A stretch of DNA of 64,000 nt from Burkholderiales bacterium (GTDB lineage: Bacteria; Pseudomonadota; Gammaproteobacteria; Burkholderiales; SG8-41), in NCBI GenBank assembly GCA_019634975.1, contig JAHCAI010000002.1:124001-188000 (forward strand), written 5' to 3'. Both the position numbers and the translations under genes were made by a program. The notes beneath the pieces were generated by a model, which did not search any database, had not been told where the DNA came from, and worked only from the letters and a program-made list of their open reading frames with translations. Shown piece after piece: positions 37,313-48,107 of this stretch (the first letter of the stretch is position 1; each line of letters begins with the position of its first letter).

Positions 37313-38517
37313 GTCGCGTGCTACTGGCGTGGGAGCTGGGCAGCGGCGCCGGACACCTGGCTTCGCTGCGGACCCTCGCGGAGGAACTGCTGAAGCGTGG
37401 CCATCGGGTGACGCTGGCGGCACGCGACATCGGCAGTGCGGCAACGATTTTTGGCGGACTGGCAGGACGGCTGCATGTCGTGCAGGCGCCGGTGTGCTCG
37501 AGGAATTATGGCGGCCTCGCAGACCCGCCGCTGAACTTCGCCGAGATCCTGATGCGCTTCGGCTACCTGGATGCGTCGATGCTGAAGGCCCTGGTGCAGG
37601 GCTGGCGCGCCCTGTTCGAGCTGACCGGCGCCGACCGGCTGGTGGCGGATCACGCTCCGACAGCGCTGCTGGCCGCGCGCGGCATGCCGGTTGCCTGCAC
37701 CACTTTCGGCAACCCCTTTGCCGTGCCGCCGTCGCTGTCACCCACGCCGAACATGCGCCAGTGGCTGGAGGTGCCGGCACAGCGGCTGGAAAACAGCGAC
37801 GAACAGGTGGTTCGCACCATCAATGCGGTGCTGGCTTCCGCTGATCCGCCGGTGACCCGGCTGCACCAGCTGTTCGACGGGGCGGAGCATCTGTTCATCG
37901 GCGTGCCGGAGCTTGATCCCTATGGTCCGCGTGCTGCAGGCAGCTATCTCGGCCTGCACGCGGCGCGCAGCGGCAATGCGCCGGCAAACTGGCCGGAGGG
38001 CGAGGGCGCGCGGGTCTTCGCCTATGTCAAGGCGGATTATCCGCACATCCAGGCTTGCCTCGCAGCCCTGCGTGCCGCGCCAGCGCGCTGTCTGGTCAAT
38101 CTTGCCGGGGGTACGCCGCAAACGACCGGCCCGTTTTGCGGCCCGCGCATGTCCTTCAGCGCAGGCCATGTGGATATCGAGCATGCGCTTGCGCAATGCG
38201 ACCTTTTGGTTTGCCAGAGCGGACTGGGCACGGTGAATGCTGCCTTGCGCTACGGCAGGCCGCTACTGCTGCTGCCGTCCCAGCTGGAGCAGTATCTGCT
38301 GGCGCGCAATGTCGAAAAACTCGGCGCGGGACTGGTGGTGCATCCGGAGACCAAGCTGCCGGACATTGCAGGAAGCCTGGGCCGTCTGCTGACTGATCCG
38401 GGGTTCGCGCGGAATGCAGATGCGCTGGCACAGCGTTACGGCGTGCAACAGGCGGCGGACATCGTCGGCCGGGCCGCGGACCGCATTGAAGCGCGTGATC
38501 CAGTACCCGCGCGATGA
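37309..38517 (+). CDS. GT-B glycosyltransferase, first of a tandem pair
   Basis: A 402-residue GT1/GT28-like protein. The acceptor lobe starts [18 protein letters not shown], with the GxGH loop of MurG/UGT enzymes; the donor lobe holds [17 protein letters not shown] and [13 protein letters not shown], matching the family's nucleotide-sugar loop, with Gln in place of the usual His before SG. GTG 37309 overlaps the ruvC stop (GTGA). It is collinear and equal in length with the next gene, so the pair arose by duplication. Sugar and acceptor are unknown. Confidence 0.85.
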   Translation: MSRVLLAWELGSGAGHLASLRTLAEELLKRGHRVTLAARDIGSAATIFGGLAGRLHVVQAPVCSRNYGGLADPPLNFAEILMRFGYLDASMLKALVQGWRALFELTGADRLVADHAPTALLAARGMPVACTTFGNPFAVPPSLSPTPNMRQWLEVPAQRLENSDEQVVRTINAVLASADPPVTRLHQLFDGAEHLFIGVPELDPYGPRAAGSYLGLHAARSGNAPANWPEGEGARVFAYVKADYPHIQACLAALRAAPARCLVNLAGGTPQTTGPFCGPRMSFSAGHVDIEHALAQCDLLVCQSGLGTVNAALRYGRPLLLLPSQLEQYLLARNVEKLGAGLVVHPETKLPDIAGSLGRLLTDPGFARNADALAQRYGVQQAADIVGRAADRIEARDPVPAR

Positions 38518-39722
38518 GCCGCATCCTGCTCGCCTGGGAACTGGGCACTGGCTTCGGCCATCTTGGCCCCTTCCTCGGCCTCGCGCCGCGATTGCTGGAG
38601 CGCGGACACGAACTGCATGTTGCCGCGCGCGAAATTGCCGGCGCGGCGCAGGCCCTCGGTGACCTGCCGGTCATGCTGCACCAGGCGCCGCTGTGCCTGA
38701 ACACCTATGGCGGCCTGCAGGAGCCGCCGCTGAACTATTCCGAAATCCTGATGCGTTACGGTTACCTCGAACCGCCGATGCTGGGGGCAATGCTGAAGGC
38801 GTGGCGTTCGCTGATGCGGGCCGCCGGCGCCGATCTGGTGATTGCCGACCATGCACCGACTGCGCTGCTCGCCGCCCGCGGCCTCGGCCTGCCGCGAGCG
38901 GTGATCGGCAGTCCGTTCAATGTGCCGCCGGCGGTGGCCCCGACGCCGAACATGCGGCCCTGGGCCGCGGTGCCGCAGGCGCGCCTGGAGCACAGCGACC
39001 GGCGCGTGCTGGCGGCAATCAATTCGCAGCTGCCCGCGGCAGAATGCCTTTCCGCCATCCACGGCATTTTTGACCATGCCGCGAAATTTTTCTCGGGGGT
39101 GCCGGAACTCGATCCCTACGGCGCCCGTGATCCCGCCGACTATCTGGGCCTGCAGGCGCTGTCCACCGGGCATGCCGTACCGCAGTGGCCGGCGGGGGAG
39201 GGTGTGCCGGTGTTCGCCTACCTGCATGCGGATTACCCGCATCTCGAGCGCGCGCTACAGGCATTGGCGGCCAGCGGCGCCCGCGTGCTCGTGCACGTAC
39301 TCGGAGGCGGCGGCGGACTTGTGCAGCGCCATGCCGGCCCGCGCCTGCAGTTCGCGCCGGGGCTGCTCGATTTCCGGCGCGTGGTGAGGGAATGTGCCCT
39401 CTGCGTCTGCCACGGCAATGTCGGCACCACGCTGGGCATGCTGCAGGGCGGGCGGCCGGTGCTGATCCTGCCCAAACACCTGGAGCATTACCTGCTGGGT
39501 CGCGCACTGGAGCGCATCGGGACCGGGCGCGTCGTCAACCCCGATGACGCGGCGCCGGACATCGCCGGCGCGCTGGCGGCGATGCTCGGTGATCCGGCAT
39601 ACGGCAGCAGCGCCCTTGCATTCGCCGCGCGTCATGGCGCGCAGTCTGTTGGTACAATGACCGACCGGGCCGTTGCCCGCATCGAAGCCTCAGTCGCACA
39701 GGGAGCAGGGTCCGCCACATGA
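38514..39722 (+). CDS. GT-B glycosyltransferase, second of a tandem pair
   Basis: A 402-residue paralogue of the preceding gene ([18 protein letters not shown] at the N terminus; shared [16 protein letters not shown] and GVPELDPYG segments). Here the donor loop has the usual His: [17 protein letters not shown], then [12 protein letters not shown]. Both ends are ATGA overlaps, with the first glycosyltransferase upstream and ruvA downstream, placing it within the ruv operon. The two copies have diverged in the donor loop, which suggests different substrates or one weakened copy. Confidence 0.85.
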   Translation: MSRILLAWELGTGFGHLGPFLGLAPRLLERGHELHVAAREIAGAAQALGDLPVMLHQAPLCLNTYGGLQEPPLNYSEILMRYGYLEPPMLGAMLKAWRSLMRAAGADLVIADHAPTALLAARGLGLPRAVIGSPFNVPPAVAPTPNMRPWAAVPQARLEHSDRRVLAAINSQLPAAECLSAIHGIFDHAAKFFSGVPELDPYGARDPADYLGLQALSTGHAVPQWPAGEGVPVFAYLHADYPHLERALQALAASGARVLVHVLGGGGGLVQRHAGPRLQFAPGLLDFRRVVRECALCVCHGNVGTTLGMLQGGRPVLILPKHLEHYLLGRALERIGTGRVVNPDDAAPDIAGALAAMLGDPAYGSSALAFAARHGAQSVGTMTDRAVARIEASVAQGAGSAT

Positions 39723-40297
39723 TCGGCCGCGTATCGGGACGTTTGCTGGCCAAGCAGCCGCCGCAGATCACGGTGGATGTGCAGGGCATCGGTTACGAGA
39801 TCGACGTGCCGATGAGCACCCTCTATCAGCTGCCGGCCACCGGTGCCGAGGTCGTGCTCTACACCCAGCTCGTCGTGCGCGAGGACGCGCACCTGCTCTA
39901 CGGCTTCGCGACCGAAGCCGAACGCGCGCTGTTCCGCCAGCTGATACGGATTTCCGGCATCGGCGCGCGCACCGCGCTGTCTGTGCTTTCGGGGCTGTCG
40001 GTGGCGGAACTGCAGGAAGCCGTGCGTGCCCAGGACGCCGGCCGCCTGACCAAGATCCCGGGCATCGGCAAGAAAACCGCCGAGCGCCTGCTGCTTGAAT
40101 TGCGTGACCGCCTGCCCAAGGGCGGAGTGCAGGCGGCCGCAGGCAGTGCGGCCACGGGCGGCAGCGACATCGTCAACGCGCTGAGTGCGCTCGGTTACAA
40201 CGACAAGGAAGTGACCTGGGCGGTGGGCCAGCTGCCGGCGGGCGTGTCGGTGACCGAGGGCATCCGCCAGGCCCTGAAGCTGCTGTCGAAATCGTGA
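39719..40297 (+). CDS. ruvA: Holliday junction DNA helicase subunit RuvA
   Basis: A 192-residue protein with the OB-fold N terminus [15 protein letters not shown], two helix-hairpin-helix motifs ([16 protein letters not shown] and [16 protein letters not shown]) and a C-terminal RuvB-contact domain. It binds the junction core and loads RuvB. GGGAGCAGGG lies upstream; the start is inside the stop of the second glycosyltransferase gene. Confidence 0.96.
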   Translation: MIGRVSGRLLAKQPPQITVDVQGIGYEIDVPMSTLYQLPATGAEVVLYTQLVVREDAHLLYGFATEAERALFRQLIRISGIGARTALSVLSGLSVAELQEAVRAQDAGRLTKIPGIGKKTAERLLLELRDRLPKGGVQAAAGSAATGGSDIVNALSALGYNDKEVTWAVGQLPAGVSVTEGIRQALKLLSKS

Positions 40298-40307
40298 ACG
40301 GACCCGC

Positions 40308-41344
<1,037 letters not shown>

Positions 41345-41345
<1 letters not shown>

Positions 41346-42109
41346 TGTTCTTCCAGATAGAGGTCACGACCCACTGCAGCTTCATCTGTTTTTATTGTGC
41401 CGGGCGCGACATGCCGCAGCGGCACATGGAATGGCCGGTGTTCGAGCGCGTACTGGGCGGCATTCCTGCCGGCGCCCACGCCGTCTCGCTGCAGGGCGAG
41501 GGCGAGCCGACGCTGCATCCCCGTTTCTGGGGCATGGTGGCCGCGGTGCGCGGCCGCGGCCTGTCGCCGACGACCATCACCAACGGCTACGAGATCGACG
41601 TCGGCCGCATCGCCGCCGAACTGCCGGACGTCGCCGTGTCGCTCGATACGCTGGACGAGGCGGAGGCGACGCGCATCGGGCGCCTCAAGCTGCCGCGCGT
41701 GCTGGAGAGCGTCGAGCAACTGGCCGCGACGATGGGCCCCGCGCGGCTGCGCATCATGACCGTCGACTACGGCCAGGACCTCGCGCCGCTGCGGCGTTAC
41801 CTGCAGGGACTGGGCATCCGCCAGCACATCGTGCAGCCGCTGCAGCGCAAGGACGATTACGCGCGCCGCTACCCGGGGCGGGTTCCCGCGGCCGGGGCCT
41901 ATCACTACCGCTGCCGTTTCCTGCAGGCGCCGGTGATGCGCTTCTACGACATCGGCGGCCGCGAGTTGCCCTGCTGTTTCATCAAGGACACCAGCGCGTT
42001 CACTTCGATCGATGCGTTGGCGGCCGACCTTGCGCGCGGCGTCGTGCCGGCGCCCTGTGCCGGCTGCCGCGAAATCCTGCGCGATGTGGCACAGGTTGTG
42101 CGCGCGTGA
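41345..42109 (+). CDS. Radical SAM protein with SPASM-like C terminus
   Basis: A 254-residue protein. Cys11, Cys15 and Cys18 form the CxxxCxxC cluster motif (HCSFICFYC) at the very N terminus; SLQGEGEPTLHP is the glycine-rich SAM segment. The C terminus has more cysteines (YRCRF, GGRELPCCF and CAGCREI) laid out like a short SPASM auxiliary-cluster domain, found in peptide- and protein-modifying radical SAM enzymes. Its start overlaps the ruvB stop by one nt. Substrate unknown; no obvious small precursor peptide gene is adjacent. Confidence 0.82.
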
Positions 42110-42112
42110 AAC

Positions 42113-42145
42113 GACATATGTATTTGATTTTATTGAATAAATAGA
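42113..42145 (-). repeat. AT-rich intergenic element, copy 6
   Basis: The minus strand reads ATTTATTCAATAAAATCAAA then TACATATGTCG; the core TTTATTGAATAAA is a perfect palindrome around a central G. It follows the radical SAM stop by four nt and precedes ybgC. It is most like copy 1. Confidence 0.5.
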
Positions 42146-42188
42146 TCATGCTCCGGATGCATTTGCAGCCCGGTGCGGAGAGGTCCCG

Positions 42189-42623
42189 ATGAGCGCCGCC
42201 CGGGCTCAACCCTTTTCCTGGCCGGTCCGCGTTTATTACGAGGACACCGATGCCGGCGGCGTCGTGTACTACGCGAATTACCTGGCCTACATGGAACGCG
42301 CGCGCACCGAGTGGCTGCGCGCCCTGGGCTTTGAACAGCCGCAGCTGGCGGCGAGCCATGGCGTGCTGTTCGTCGTGCGCGCGGTGGCCATCGATTACCT
42401 CAGACCGTCGCGTTTCAACGACAGCTTGCAGGTGACGGTGGAAGTCGTTAACGTCGGCGGCAGCCGCATCCGCTTCCTGCAAAGGGTGCTGCGCGATGAC
42501 GAGGACATCGCGCGTGCGGAAGTCGATGTGGTTTGCGTCGACACCGGGAGCTTGAGGCCGGCCCGGATGCCGCGGGAGATGCGCGAAAAGATGGAAACAA
42601 CGGGAATAGGAACCGGAAATTGA
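42189..42623 (+). CDS. ybgC: Tol-Pal-associated acyl-CoA thioesterase YbgC
   Basis: A 144-residue hotdog-fold thioesterase with the catalytic Asp in VYYEDTDAGGVVYYANYL. It is the usual first gene of the tol-pal operon and may act in phospholipid metabolism. GGAGAGG precedes the ATG. The stop TGA overlaps a TTG taken as the tolQ start. Confidence 0.93.
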   Translation: MSAARAQPFSWPVRVYYEDTDAGGVVYYANYLAYMERARTEWLRALGFEQPQLAASHGVLFVVRAVAIDYLRPSRFNDSLQVTVEVVNVGGSRIRFLQRVLRDDEDIARAEVDVVCVDTGSLRPARMPREMREKMETTGIGTGN

Positions 42624-43303
42624 ACCCCACCCTCACGCATGACATGTCGGTGCTCAGCCTGATCAGCGGCGCGAGCGTGCCGGTGCAGCTGGTGATGGCG
42701 CTCCTGCTGCTCGCCTCGCTGTTCTCCTGGTATTACATTTTCCTGAAAGTGTTCACGCTGCGGCGCGCCGAGAGGCAGACTGCCGAATTCGAGCGCCAGT
42801 TCTGGAGCGGCGCCGATCTCAACGACCTGTTCCAGCGGGCGGTCAATGCGCGCGACTCCGCAGGGAGCCTCGAACGCATCTTCGAATCCGGTTTCCGCGA
42901 ATTCGCCAAGCACCGCCGCGAACCGGGCACCGATGTCGCGGCGCTGATGGACAGCACGCGGCGCGCGATGCGCGCGACCTACCAGCGCGAAATGGACAAG
43001 CTCGAGTCCTCGCTGTCCTTCCTTGCCTCCGTCGGCTCGGTCAGTCCCTACGTCGGCCTGCTCGGCACGGTGTGGGGCATCATGAATTCCTTCCGCGGGC
43101 TGGCCAACGTCGGGCAGGCGACGCTGAGCCATGTCGCGCCGGGCATTGCCGAGGCGCTGATTGCGACCGCGATCGGCCTCTTCGCGGCGATTCCCGCGGT
43201 GGTCGCATACAACCGCTTTGCCGGCGACGTGAACCGCCTCGCGATCCGCTTCGAGTCCTTCACCGAGGAGTTTTCCAACATCCTGCAGCGGCAGGTGCGC
43301 TGA
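42620..43303 (+). CDS. tolQ: Tol-Pal system proton channel protein TolQ
   Basis: A 227-residue three-helix MotA/ExbB-family protein. LASVGSVSPYVGLLGTVWG, GIAEALIATAIGLFAAIPAV and the small N-terminal periplasmic part are diagnostic. TTG 42620 inside the ybgC stop gives MNPTLTHDMSVLSLI, which lines up with other TolQ N termini; ATG 42644 would drop eight residues. With TolR it uses the proton gradient to drive TolA. Confidence 0.93.
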   Translation: MNPTLTHDMSVLSLISGASVPVQLVMALLLLASLFSWYYIFLKVFTLRRAERQTAEFERQFWSGADLNDLFQRAVNARDSAGSLERIFESGFREFAKHRREPGTDVAALMDSTRRAMRATYQREMDKLESSLSFLASVGSVSPYVGLLGTVWGIMNSFRGLANVGQATLSHVAPGIAEALIATAIGLFAAIPAVVAYNRFAGDVNRLAIRFESFTEEFSNILQRQVR

Positions 43304-43722
43304 TGCTGATCGAGAAGCGCGGCGGCCGCCGGCTGATGAACCAGATCAATGTCGTGCCTTACATCGACGTGATGCTGGTGCTGCTGGTGATTTTCATGGT
43401 CACCGCGCCGATGATGAGCCCGAGCCAGATCGACCTGCCATCAGTCGCCAAGGCGAGCACGGCCAAGGTGGCGCCCTTGCAGGTCATTGTCGACAAGGAC
43501 GGCAACCTGTCTTTCCGGGACCAGGACGGCCGGCCGGAGCGCCGCGTCAAGCTGGACGAGGTGATCGCGCTGATCCGCCAGCGCCAGGCGGAGAATCCCG
43601 AGCAGGCGGTGGTCATCGCCGCCGACCAGGAGGTGGTCTACCGCAAAGTGGTCGACGTGATGGACACGCTGCAGCGTAACAACGTGCAAAGAGTGGGCTT
43701 GCTGGTGCGCGCCGCCAAGTAA
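43303..43722 (+). CDS. tolR: Tol-Pal system protein TolR
   Basis: A 139-residue ExbD-family protein with one transmembrane helix bearing the essential Asp (YIDVMLVLLVIFMVTAP) and a periplasmic domain. The ATG shares one base with the tolQ stop (TGATG). Confidence 0.95.
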   Translation: MLIEKRGGRRLMNQINVVPYIDVMLVLLVIFMVTAPMMSPSQIDLPSVAKASTAKVAPLQVIVDKDGNLSFRDQDGRPERRVKLDEVIALIRQRQAENPEQAVVIAADQEVVYRKVVDVMDTLQRNNVQRVGLLVRAAK

Positions 43723-43726
43723 AGAG

Positions 43727-44545
43727 ATGTCGACCCACGCGATCCGATCCCGCGACGAGGCCCTGGCCGGCGGGCTGGCCTTCGCGATGCATGTGCTGTT
43801 CATGCTCTTGCTGGTGTTCGGCGTCAGTTGGCAGCACAAGCAGGCGGACACCGCGGTGATTGTCGATCTGTGGCGCGAGCTCCCGGCGGTGACGCCGCCG
43901 CGGACCGAGCCGCCGCCACCGCCGCCGCCCGAAGTGAAGCCGGAGCCGCCGAAGCCCGCGCCGAAGGTGGAGGCGAAGCCGCCGCCCAAGCCGGAACCGG
44001 CGCCCGCGCCCAAGCCGGACATCGCGCTGAAGGAAAAGCAGGAGCGGGAACGCAAGCTGAAGGCGCAGCAGGAAGCCGAGGCGAAGAAGAAGCTCGCCGC
44101 GGAGAAGGCGCGCGAGATGGAGCTCGAGAAGAAGAAGCGCGCCGAGGCCGAGGCATTGAAACTGAAGCAGGCGGCGGAAGCCGAGGCGAAGCGCATCGCC
44201 GCCGAGCAGCAGAAGGCGCGCGAGGCCCTCGCCGCGCAGCAGGCCGCGGCGCAGGCGAAGGTCGTCGACGAGTACAAGCGCCGGATCAGCGAGAAAATCC
44301 GCCGCTTCATCGTGCTGCCGCCGAACGTGTCTGACGCGGCGCAGGTGGAGTTCCAGGTCACGGTGCTGCCGGGGGGCGAAATCCTGGGCCCGCCGAAGCT
44401 GCTGCGATCGGCGGGTAGCATCCCCGCCTACGATGCCGCGGTCGAGCGCGCGATCATCCGCGCCCAGCCGCTGCCGCTGCCCCCGGATCCGGCGTTGATG
44501 CGGCATTTCCGGGAACTTAACCTCGTATTCCGGCCCAAAGATTGA
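43727..44545 (+). CDS. tolA: Tol-Pal system protein TolA
   Basis: A 272-residue protein: a transmembrane helix (about 16-36), a Pro-rich stretch (about 58-105), a long Lys/Ala/Glu helix (about 105-185) and a TonB-like C-terminal domain (about 185-270). It links TolQR to Pal and TolB across the periplasm. Low-complexity codons generate long spurious frames on the opposite strand. Confidence 0.93.
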   Translation: MSTHAIRSRDEALAGGLAFAMHVLFMLLLVFGVSWQHKQADTAVIVDLWRELPAVTPPRTEPPPPPPPEVKPEPPKPAPKVEAKPPPKPEPAPAPKPDIALKEKQERERKLKAQQEAEAKKKLAAEKAREMELEKKKRAEAEALKLKQAAEAEAKRIAAEQQKAREALAAQQAAAQAKVVDEYKRRISEKIRRFIVLPPNVSDAAQVEFQVTVLPGGEILGPPKLLRSAGSIPAYDAAVERAIIRAQPLPLPPDPALMRHFRELNLVFRPKD

Positions 44546-44547
44546 AC

Positions 44548-45870
44548 ATGCCCATGTCACAAACAGCGATTAGCCTGCGCCCTGCAATGATCCGGTTTCT
44601 TGGCGCCCTCCTTGTTGTCAGTCTCCTGCTCGCGGCCGGTGCCGCGCGCGCCGCCCTGACCATCGAGATCACCGGCGCGGGGGCCAGCCAGATTCCGGTG
44701 GCCATCGTGCCTTTCCGCGCGGAGGAGGGGCTTGGCCAGCGCATCACGCCGGTGGTCGAGGCTGATCTCGCGCGCAGCGGGCTGTTCCGCACCGTCGATC
44801 CCGGCGGCATCAGCCCGGTGCCGCACGAACCGGAGCAGCTCAATTACGAACAGTGGCGCGCGCGCGGCGCCGAGGCTGTGGTCATCGGAGCGGTGAGCAA
44901 GGCGGCCGACGGCCGTTATGACATCCGCTTCCGGGTGATGGATGTCGCAAAGCGCACGCAGATCGCCGGCTTTGTCTATTTTGCCTCGGAGAACCAGCTG
45001 CGGCTGACCGCGCACAAGATTGCCGACGTCATCTACGAAAAACTCACCGGCGAGCCCGGGGTGTTCGCGACCCGCATCACCTATGTCGTCAAGCGCGGCA
45101 GCCGCTACGAGCTGCATGTGGCCGATGCCGACGGTTACGGGGCGCAGAGCGTGCTCAGTTCCAACGAGCCGATCATCTCGCCGGCGTGGTCGCCCGACGG
45201 CACGCGGCTCGCCTACGTGTCCTTCGAGCAGAAAAAGCCGGTGGTCTACGTGCAGTCGCTGCTTTCCGGCGGCCGCCAGGCGGTGGCGGCTTTCCGCGGC
45301 AGCAACAGCTCGCCGGCATGGTCGCCGGACGGCCGGCAGCTGGCGGTGACGCTCACGCGCGACGGCAATTCGCAGATTTACCTGATCAATGCCGACGGCA
45401 GCGGCGTGCCAAGGCGCCTGACGCAGAGCTCGGCAATCGACACCGAGGCGAACTTCTCTCCTGACGGCCAGTCGATCCTGTTCACCTCCGACCGCGGCGG
45501 CGGCCCGCAGATCTACCGCATGCCGGTCGGCGGCGGGCCGGCGCAGCGCGTGACTTTCGACGGCAGCTACAACGTGTCGCCGCGACACAGCCCCGACGGC
45601 AAGAGCTTCACTTTCATCCAGAGGAACGGCGGGCGATTCAACGTCGCGGTGCAGGATTTTGCGAGCCGCCAGGTGCAGGTGCTGACCGACGGCGGCGTCG
45701 ACGAATCCCCGAGCTTCGCGCCCAACAGCCGGATGATCCTCTACGCAAGCCGCGTGGGGGGGCGTGGTATATTGGCCGCCGTTTCCAGCGACGGTCGCGT
45801 CAAGCAGCGTTTCACTGCCGATGCGGGCGACGTGCGTGAACCCGCCTGGAGTCCCGTGGTCAACAAGTAA
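44548..45870 (+). CDS. tolB: Tol-Pal system protein TolB
   Basis: A periplasmic protein of about 440 residues with a signal peptide (core GALLVVSLLLAAGAARA), an N-terminal anticodon-binding-like domain and a six-bladed WD40-like propeller with repeated SPAWSPDG-type segments. Starts at 44548, 44554 and 44587 are all possible; 44587 gives the shortest signal peptide. Its TolA-Pal interaction role follows from operon position and fold. Confidence 0.94.
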   Translation: MPMSQTAISLRPAMIRFLGALLVVSLLLAAGAARAALTIEITGAGASQIPVAIVPFRAEEGLGQRITPVVEADLARSGLFRTVDPGGISPVPHEPEQLNYEQWRARGAEAVVIGAVSKAADGRYDIRFRVMDVAKRTQIAGFVYFASENQLRLTAHKIADVIYEKLTGEPGVFATRITYVVKRGSRYELHVADADGYGAQSVLSSNEPIISPAWSPDGTRLAYVSFEQKKPVVYVQSLLSGGRQAVAAFRGSNSSPAWSPDGRQLAVTLTRDGNSQIYLINADGSGVPRRLTQSSAIDTEANFSPDGQSILFTSDRGGGPQIYRMPVGGGPAQRVTFDGSYNVSPRHSPDGKSFTFIQRNGGRFNVAVQDFASRQVQVLTDGGVDESPSFAPNSRMILYASRVGGRGILAAVSSDGRVKQRFTADAGDVREPAWSPVVNK

Positions 45871-45911
45871 GCATTAAACTCAGCAAACCACAGCCGACAA
45901 GGAGCTGACCC

Positions 45912-46469
45912 ATGAAGCGATATCTTCTTGCATTGACACTCACGGCGGCGCTGGCCGCGTGCAGCAGCACGCCGACCAAGGAACAGGAAGGCGCAGCGGT
46001 CGAGGATCGCAGCGGCGCCCCGGTGGCGACGGCGCCCGCGCAGAAGCCGCAGACCCAGACCACCGGGCCGGTGACCAAGCCGCTGACCGACAAGTCGCTC
46101 AGCGGCAACCCGCTTAAGGATCCCGCCAACATCCTGTCCAAGCGCAGTGTCTACTTCGAGCTGGACAGCAACGTCGTGCGCGACGAGTTCAAGCCGATGG
46201 TGCAGGCGCATGCGCGCTACCTGCAGCAGAACCGCAACCAGAAAGTGACTGTGCAGGGCAATACGGACGAGCGCGGCAGCCGCGAATACAACCTGGCGCT
46301 GGGCCAGCGCCGGGCCGATGCCGTCAAGCAGATGATGACCCTGCTCGGCGCCCAGTCGGAGCAGATCGAGACGGTCAGCTTCGGCGAGGAGAAACCCCGC
46401 GCGACCGGCAGCGACGAGCAGAGCTGGGCCGAGAACCGCCGCGCCGACATCGTCTATCCCAACGACTGA
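45912..46469 (+). CDS. pal: Peptidoglycan-associated lipoprotein Pal
   Basis: A 185-residue outer-membrane lipoprotein. Lipobox LAAC, a flexible Pro/Thr-rich linker (about 25-75) and an OmpA-like domain (YFELDSNVVRDEF, then NTDERGSREYNLALGQRRA and ENRRADIVY) are present. It anchors the outer membrane to peptidoglycan. AAGGAG precedes the ATG. Confidence 0.96.
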   Translation: MKRYLLALTLTAALAACSSTPTKEQEGAAVEDRSGAPVATAPAQKPQTQTTGPVTKPLTDKSLSGNPLKDPANILSKRSVYFELDSNVVRDEFKPMVQAHARYLQQNRNQKVTVQGNTDERGSREYNLALGQRRADAVKQMMTLLGAQSEQIETVSFGEEKPRATGSDEQSWAENRRADIVYPND

Positions 46470-46472
46470 TCC

Positions 46473-47291
46473 ATGGGGTGCATGGTGCGCAAGGCGCTTT
46501 GCGCCGGCCTGATATGCGCCGGCGCGATCGCCGCAACGCCGGCTGCCGCGTTTTTCGGCGACGACGTCGCGCGCAAGCAGGTCGCGGAGCAGCAGAAGCG
46601 CATCGACGAGCTGCGCCAGCAGGCCGAGGCGATGGCGTCCCGCCTGGCGAAGGTCGAGGAGGAGGCCAGGAACCAGCCGGTGCTGGCCCTGGTGTCGGAG
46701 ATCGAGAAGCTGCGTGAGGAAATCCGCAACCTGCGCGGCCAGGTCGAAGTGCTCGGCAACAACATTGACGGCGTGGCCAAGCGCCAGCGCGACATGTATG
46801 TCGATCTCGACCTGCGCCTGCGCCGTCTCGAGCAGCCTCCCGCCGCCATTGGCTCCGTGACCGGCGGCGCCGCGACGCCCGGCGAGGCACCCAAGGCCGT
46901 AGCGGGTGCGGCCCCGGCGGGGGAAAACGAGGCGTACGAGCAGGCCCAGGGCCAGCGCCGCATCGGCAATTACCAGGGGGCCATCACGGCTTTCCAGGAC
47001 TTCATCGCGAAATATCCGAAAAGCACGCTGGCGCCGCGCGCCCAGTACTGGATCGGGGATTCCTATTTCAACCTGCGGGACTTCAAGAGCGCGATCGCCA
47101 GCCAGCAAAGGCTGCTCTCGAGCTATCCCGACAGCTCCTCGGTACCCGATGCACTGCTCAATCTCGCAAGTTCGCAGCTCGAATCCGGCGACAGCGCGGG
47201 AGCGCGCAAAACCATGGACGGGCTGATTGCGAAGTATCCGTCCTCGGAGGCGGCGGAGAAGGCGCGCCGCCGCGTCGGCAACCTGCGCTGA
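46473..47291 (+). CDS. cpoB: Cell division coordinator CpoB (YbgF)
   Basis: A 272-residue periplasmic protein: signal peptide ending near TPAAA, an N-terminal coiled coil (about 30-110), a short linker and three TPR units (YEQAQGQRRIGNYQGAITAF at about 150 onward). It coordinates peptidoglycan synthesis with Tol-mediated outer-membrane constriction. It lies three nt after pal. Confidence 0.93.
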   Translation: MGCMVRKALCAGLICAGAIAATPAAAFFGDDVARKQVAEQQKRIDELRQQAEAMASRLAKVEEEARNQPVLALVSEIEKLREEIRNLRGQVEVLGNNIDGVAKRQRDMYVDLDLRLRRLEQPPAAIGSVTGGAATPGEAPKAVAGAAPAGENEAYEQAQGQRRIGNYQGAITAFQDFIAKYPKSTLAPRAQYWIGDSYFNLRDFKSAIASQQRLLSSYPDSSSVPDALLNLASSQLESGDSAGARKTMDGLIAKYPSSEAAEKARRRVGNLR

Positions 47292-47312
47292 GCGCACCGC
47301 CAGCCATCCACC

Positions 47313-47993
47313 GTGAGTCCGGCCGCCGAAACCGCCGTCGCCGCAACATCACTCGCGACGCTGCGGGTCACCGAAATTTTTTTCTCCCTGCAGGGGGAAA
47401 CCAGCCGCGTTGGCCTGCCGACGGTGTTCGTGCGCCTGACCGGCTGTCCGCTGCGTTGCGGCTATTGCGATACCGCCTATGCCTTCCACGGCGGCGAATC
47501 GCTGGCGCTTGACGACATCCTCGCCCGCGTCGCCGGCTACGGCACCCGATACGTGACGCTGACCGGCGGGGAGCCGCTGGCGCAGAAGCATGCCCCGCTG
47601 CTGCTGCGCCGGCTCGCCGATGCCGGCTATTCGGTGTCGCTGGAGACCAGTGGCGCGCTCGATGTGTCGGAGGTTGATCCGCGCATCTCGAAAATTCTCG
47701 ACCTCAAAACGCCGGGTTCCGGCGAGTGCGCGCGCAACCTCTGGTCCAACCTCAGGCACCTGACGCCGCGGGACGAGATCAAGTTCGTCATCTGCGACGA
47801 GGAGGATTATGTCTGGGCCAGGGAGCAACTGCGCTCGCGCCGGCTCGACAGCGTGTGCGCGGTGCTGTTCTCCCCGGTACACGGCCGCCTCGAGCCCCGG
47901 CAGCTCGCGGAGTGGATTCTGCGCGACCGCCTGCCGGTGCGCTTCCAGCTGCAGCTGCACAAGCTGCTGTGGGGGGAGACGCCGGGACGGTGA
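47313..47993 (+). CDS. queE: 7-carboxy-7-deazaguanine synthase
   Basis: A 226-residue radical SAM enzyme of preQ0/queuosine synthesis. FFSLQGETSRVGLPTVFVRL precedes the CxxxCxxC motif in GCPLRCGYCDT. The start is GTG at 47313. It follows cpoB by 21 nt and is paired with queC, from which it is separated by a long imperfect inverted repeat. Confidence 0.94.
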   Translation: MSPAAETAVAATSLATLRVTEIFFSLQGETSRVGLPTVFVRLTGCPLRCGYCDTAYAFHGGESLALDDILARVAGYGTRYVTLTGGEPLAQKHAPLLLRRLADAGYSVSLETSGALDVSEVDPRISKILDLKTPGSGECARNLWSNLRHLTPRDEIKFVICDEEDYVWAREQLRSRRLDSVCAVLFSPVHGRLEPRQLAEWILRDRLPVRFQLQLHKLLWGETPGR

Positions 47994-48003
47994 GGGCGTG
48001 AAC

Positions 48004-48095
48004 GGGTGATTCAATGATTAGGTGATCAGGTGATCAGGATTCCCGGCGCACGAGGCGCACCCAATCAATTAATCACTTAATTACCTGATCACCCG
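48004..48095. repeat. Imperfect inverted repeat built from GTGATYAGG-like units
   Basis: The left arm (from 48004) holds AGGTGATC twice in tandem and pairs imperfectly with the right arm ending at 48095; by eye about 26 of 36 arm positions match. It lies between queE and queC, ending 12 nt before the queC ATG. A structurally similar element made of GGTAATTGGTGATTGG units is at 60494-60588. There is no T-tract, so it is not a standard terminator. Confidence 0.6.
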
Positions 48096-48107
48096 GCTGT
48101 GCATCCG

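Noticed and set aside
48004..48095. CRISPR-like array
   Set aside because: There are only two short tandem units with no spacers of constant length; the structure is an inverted repeat.
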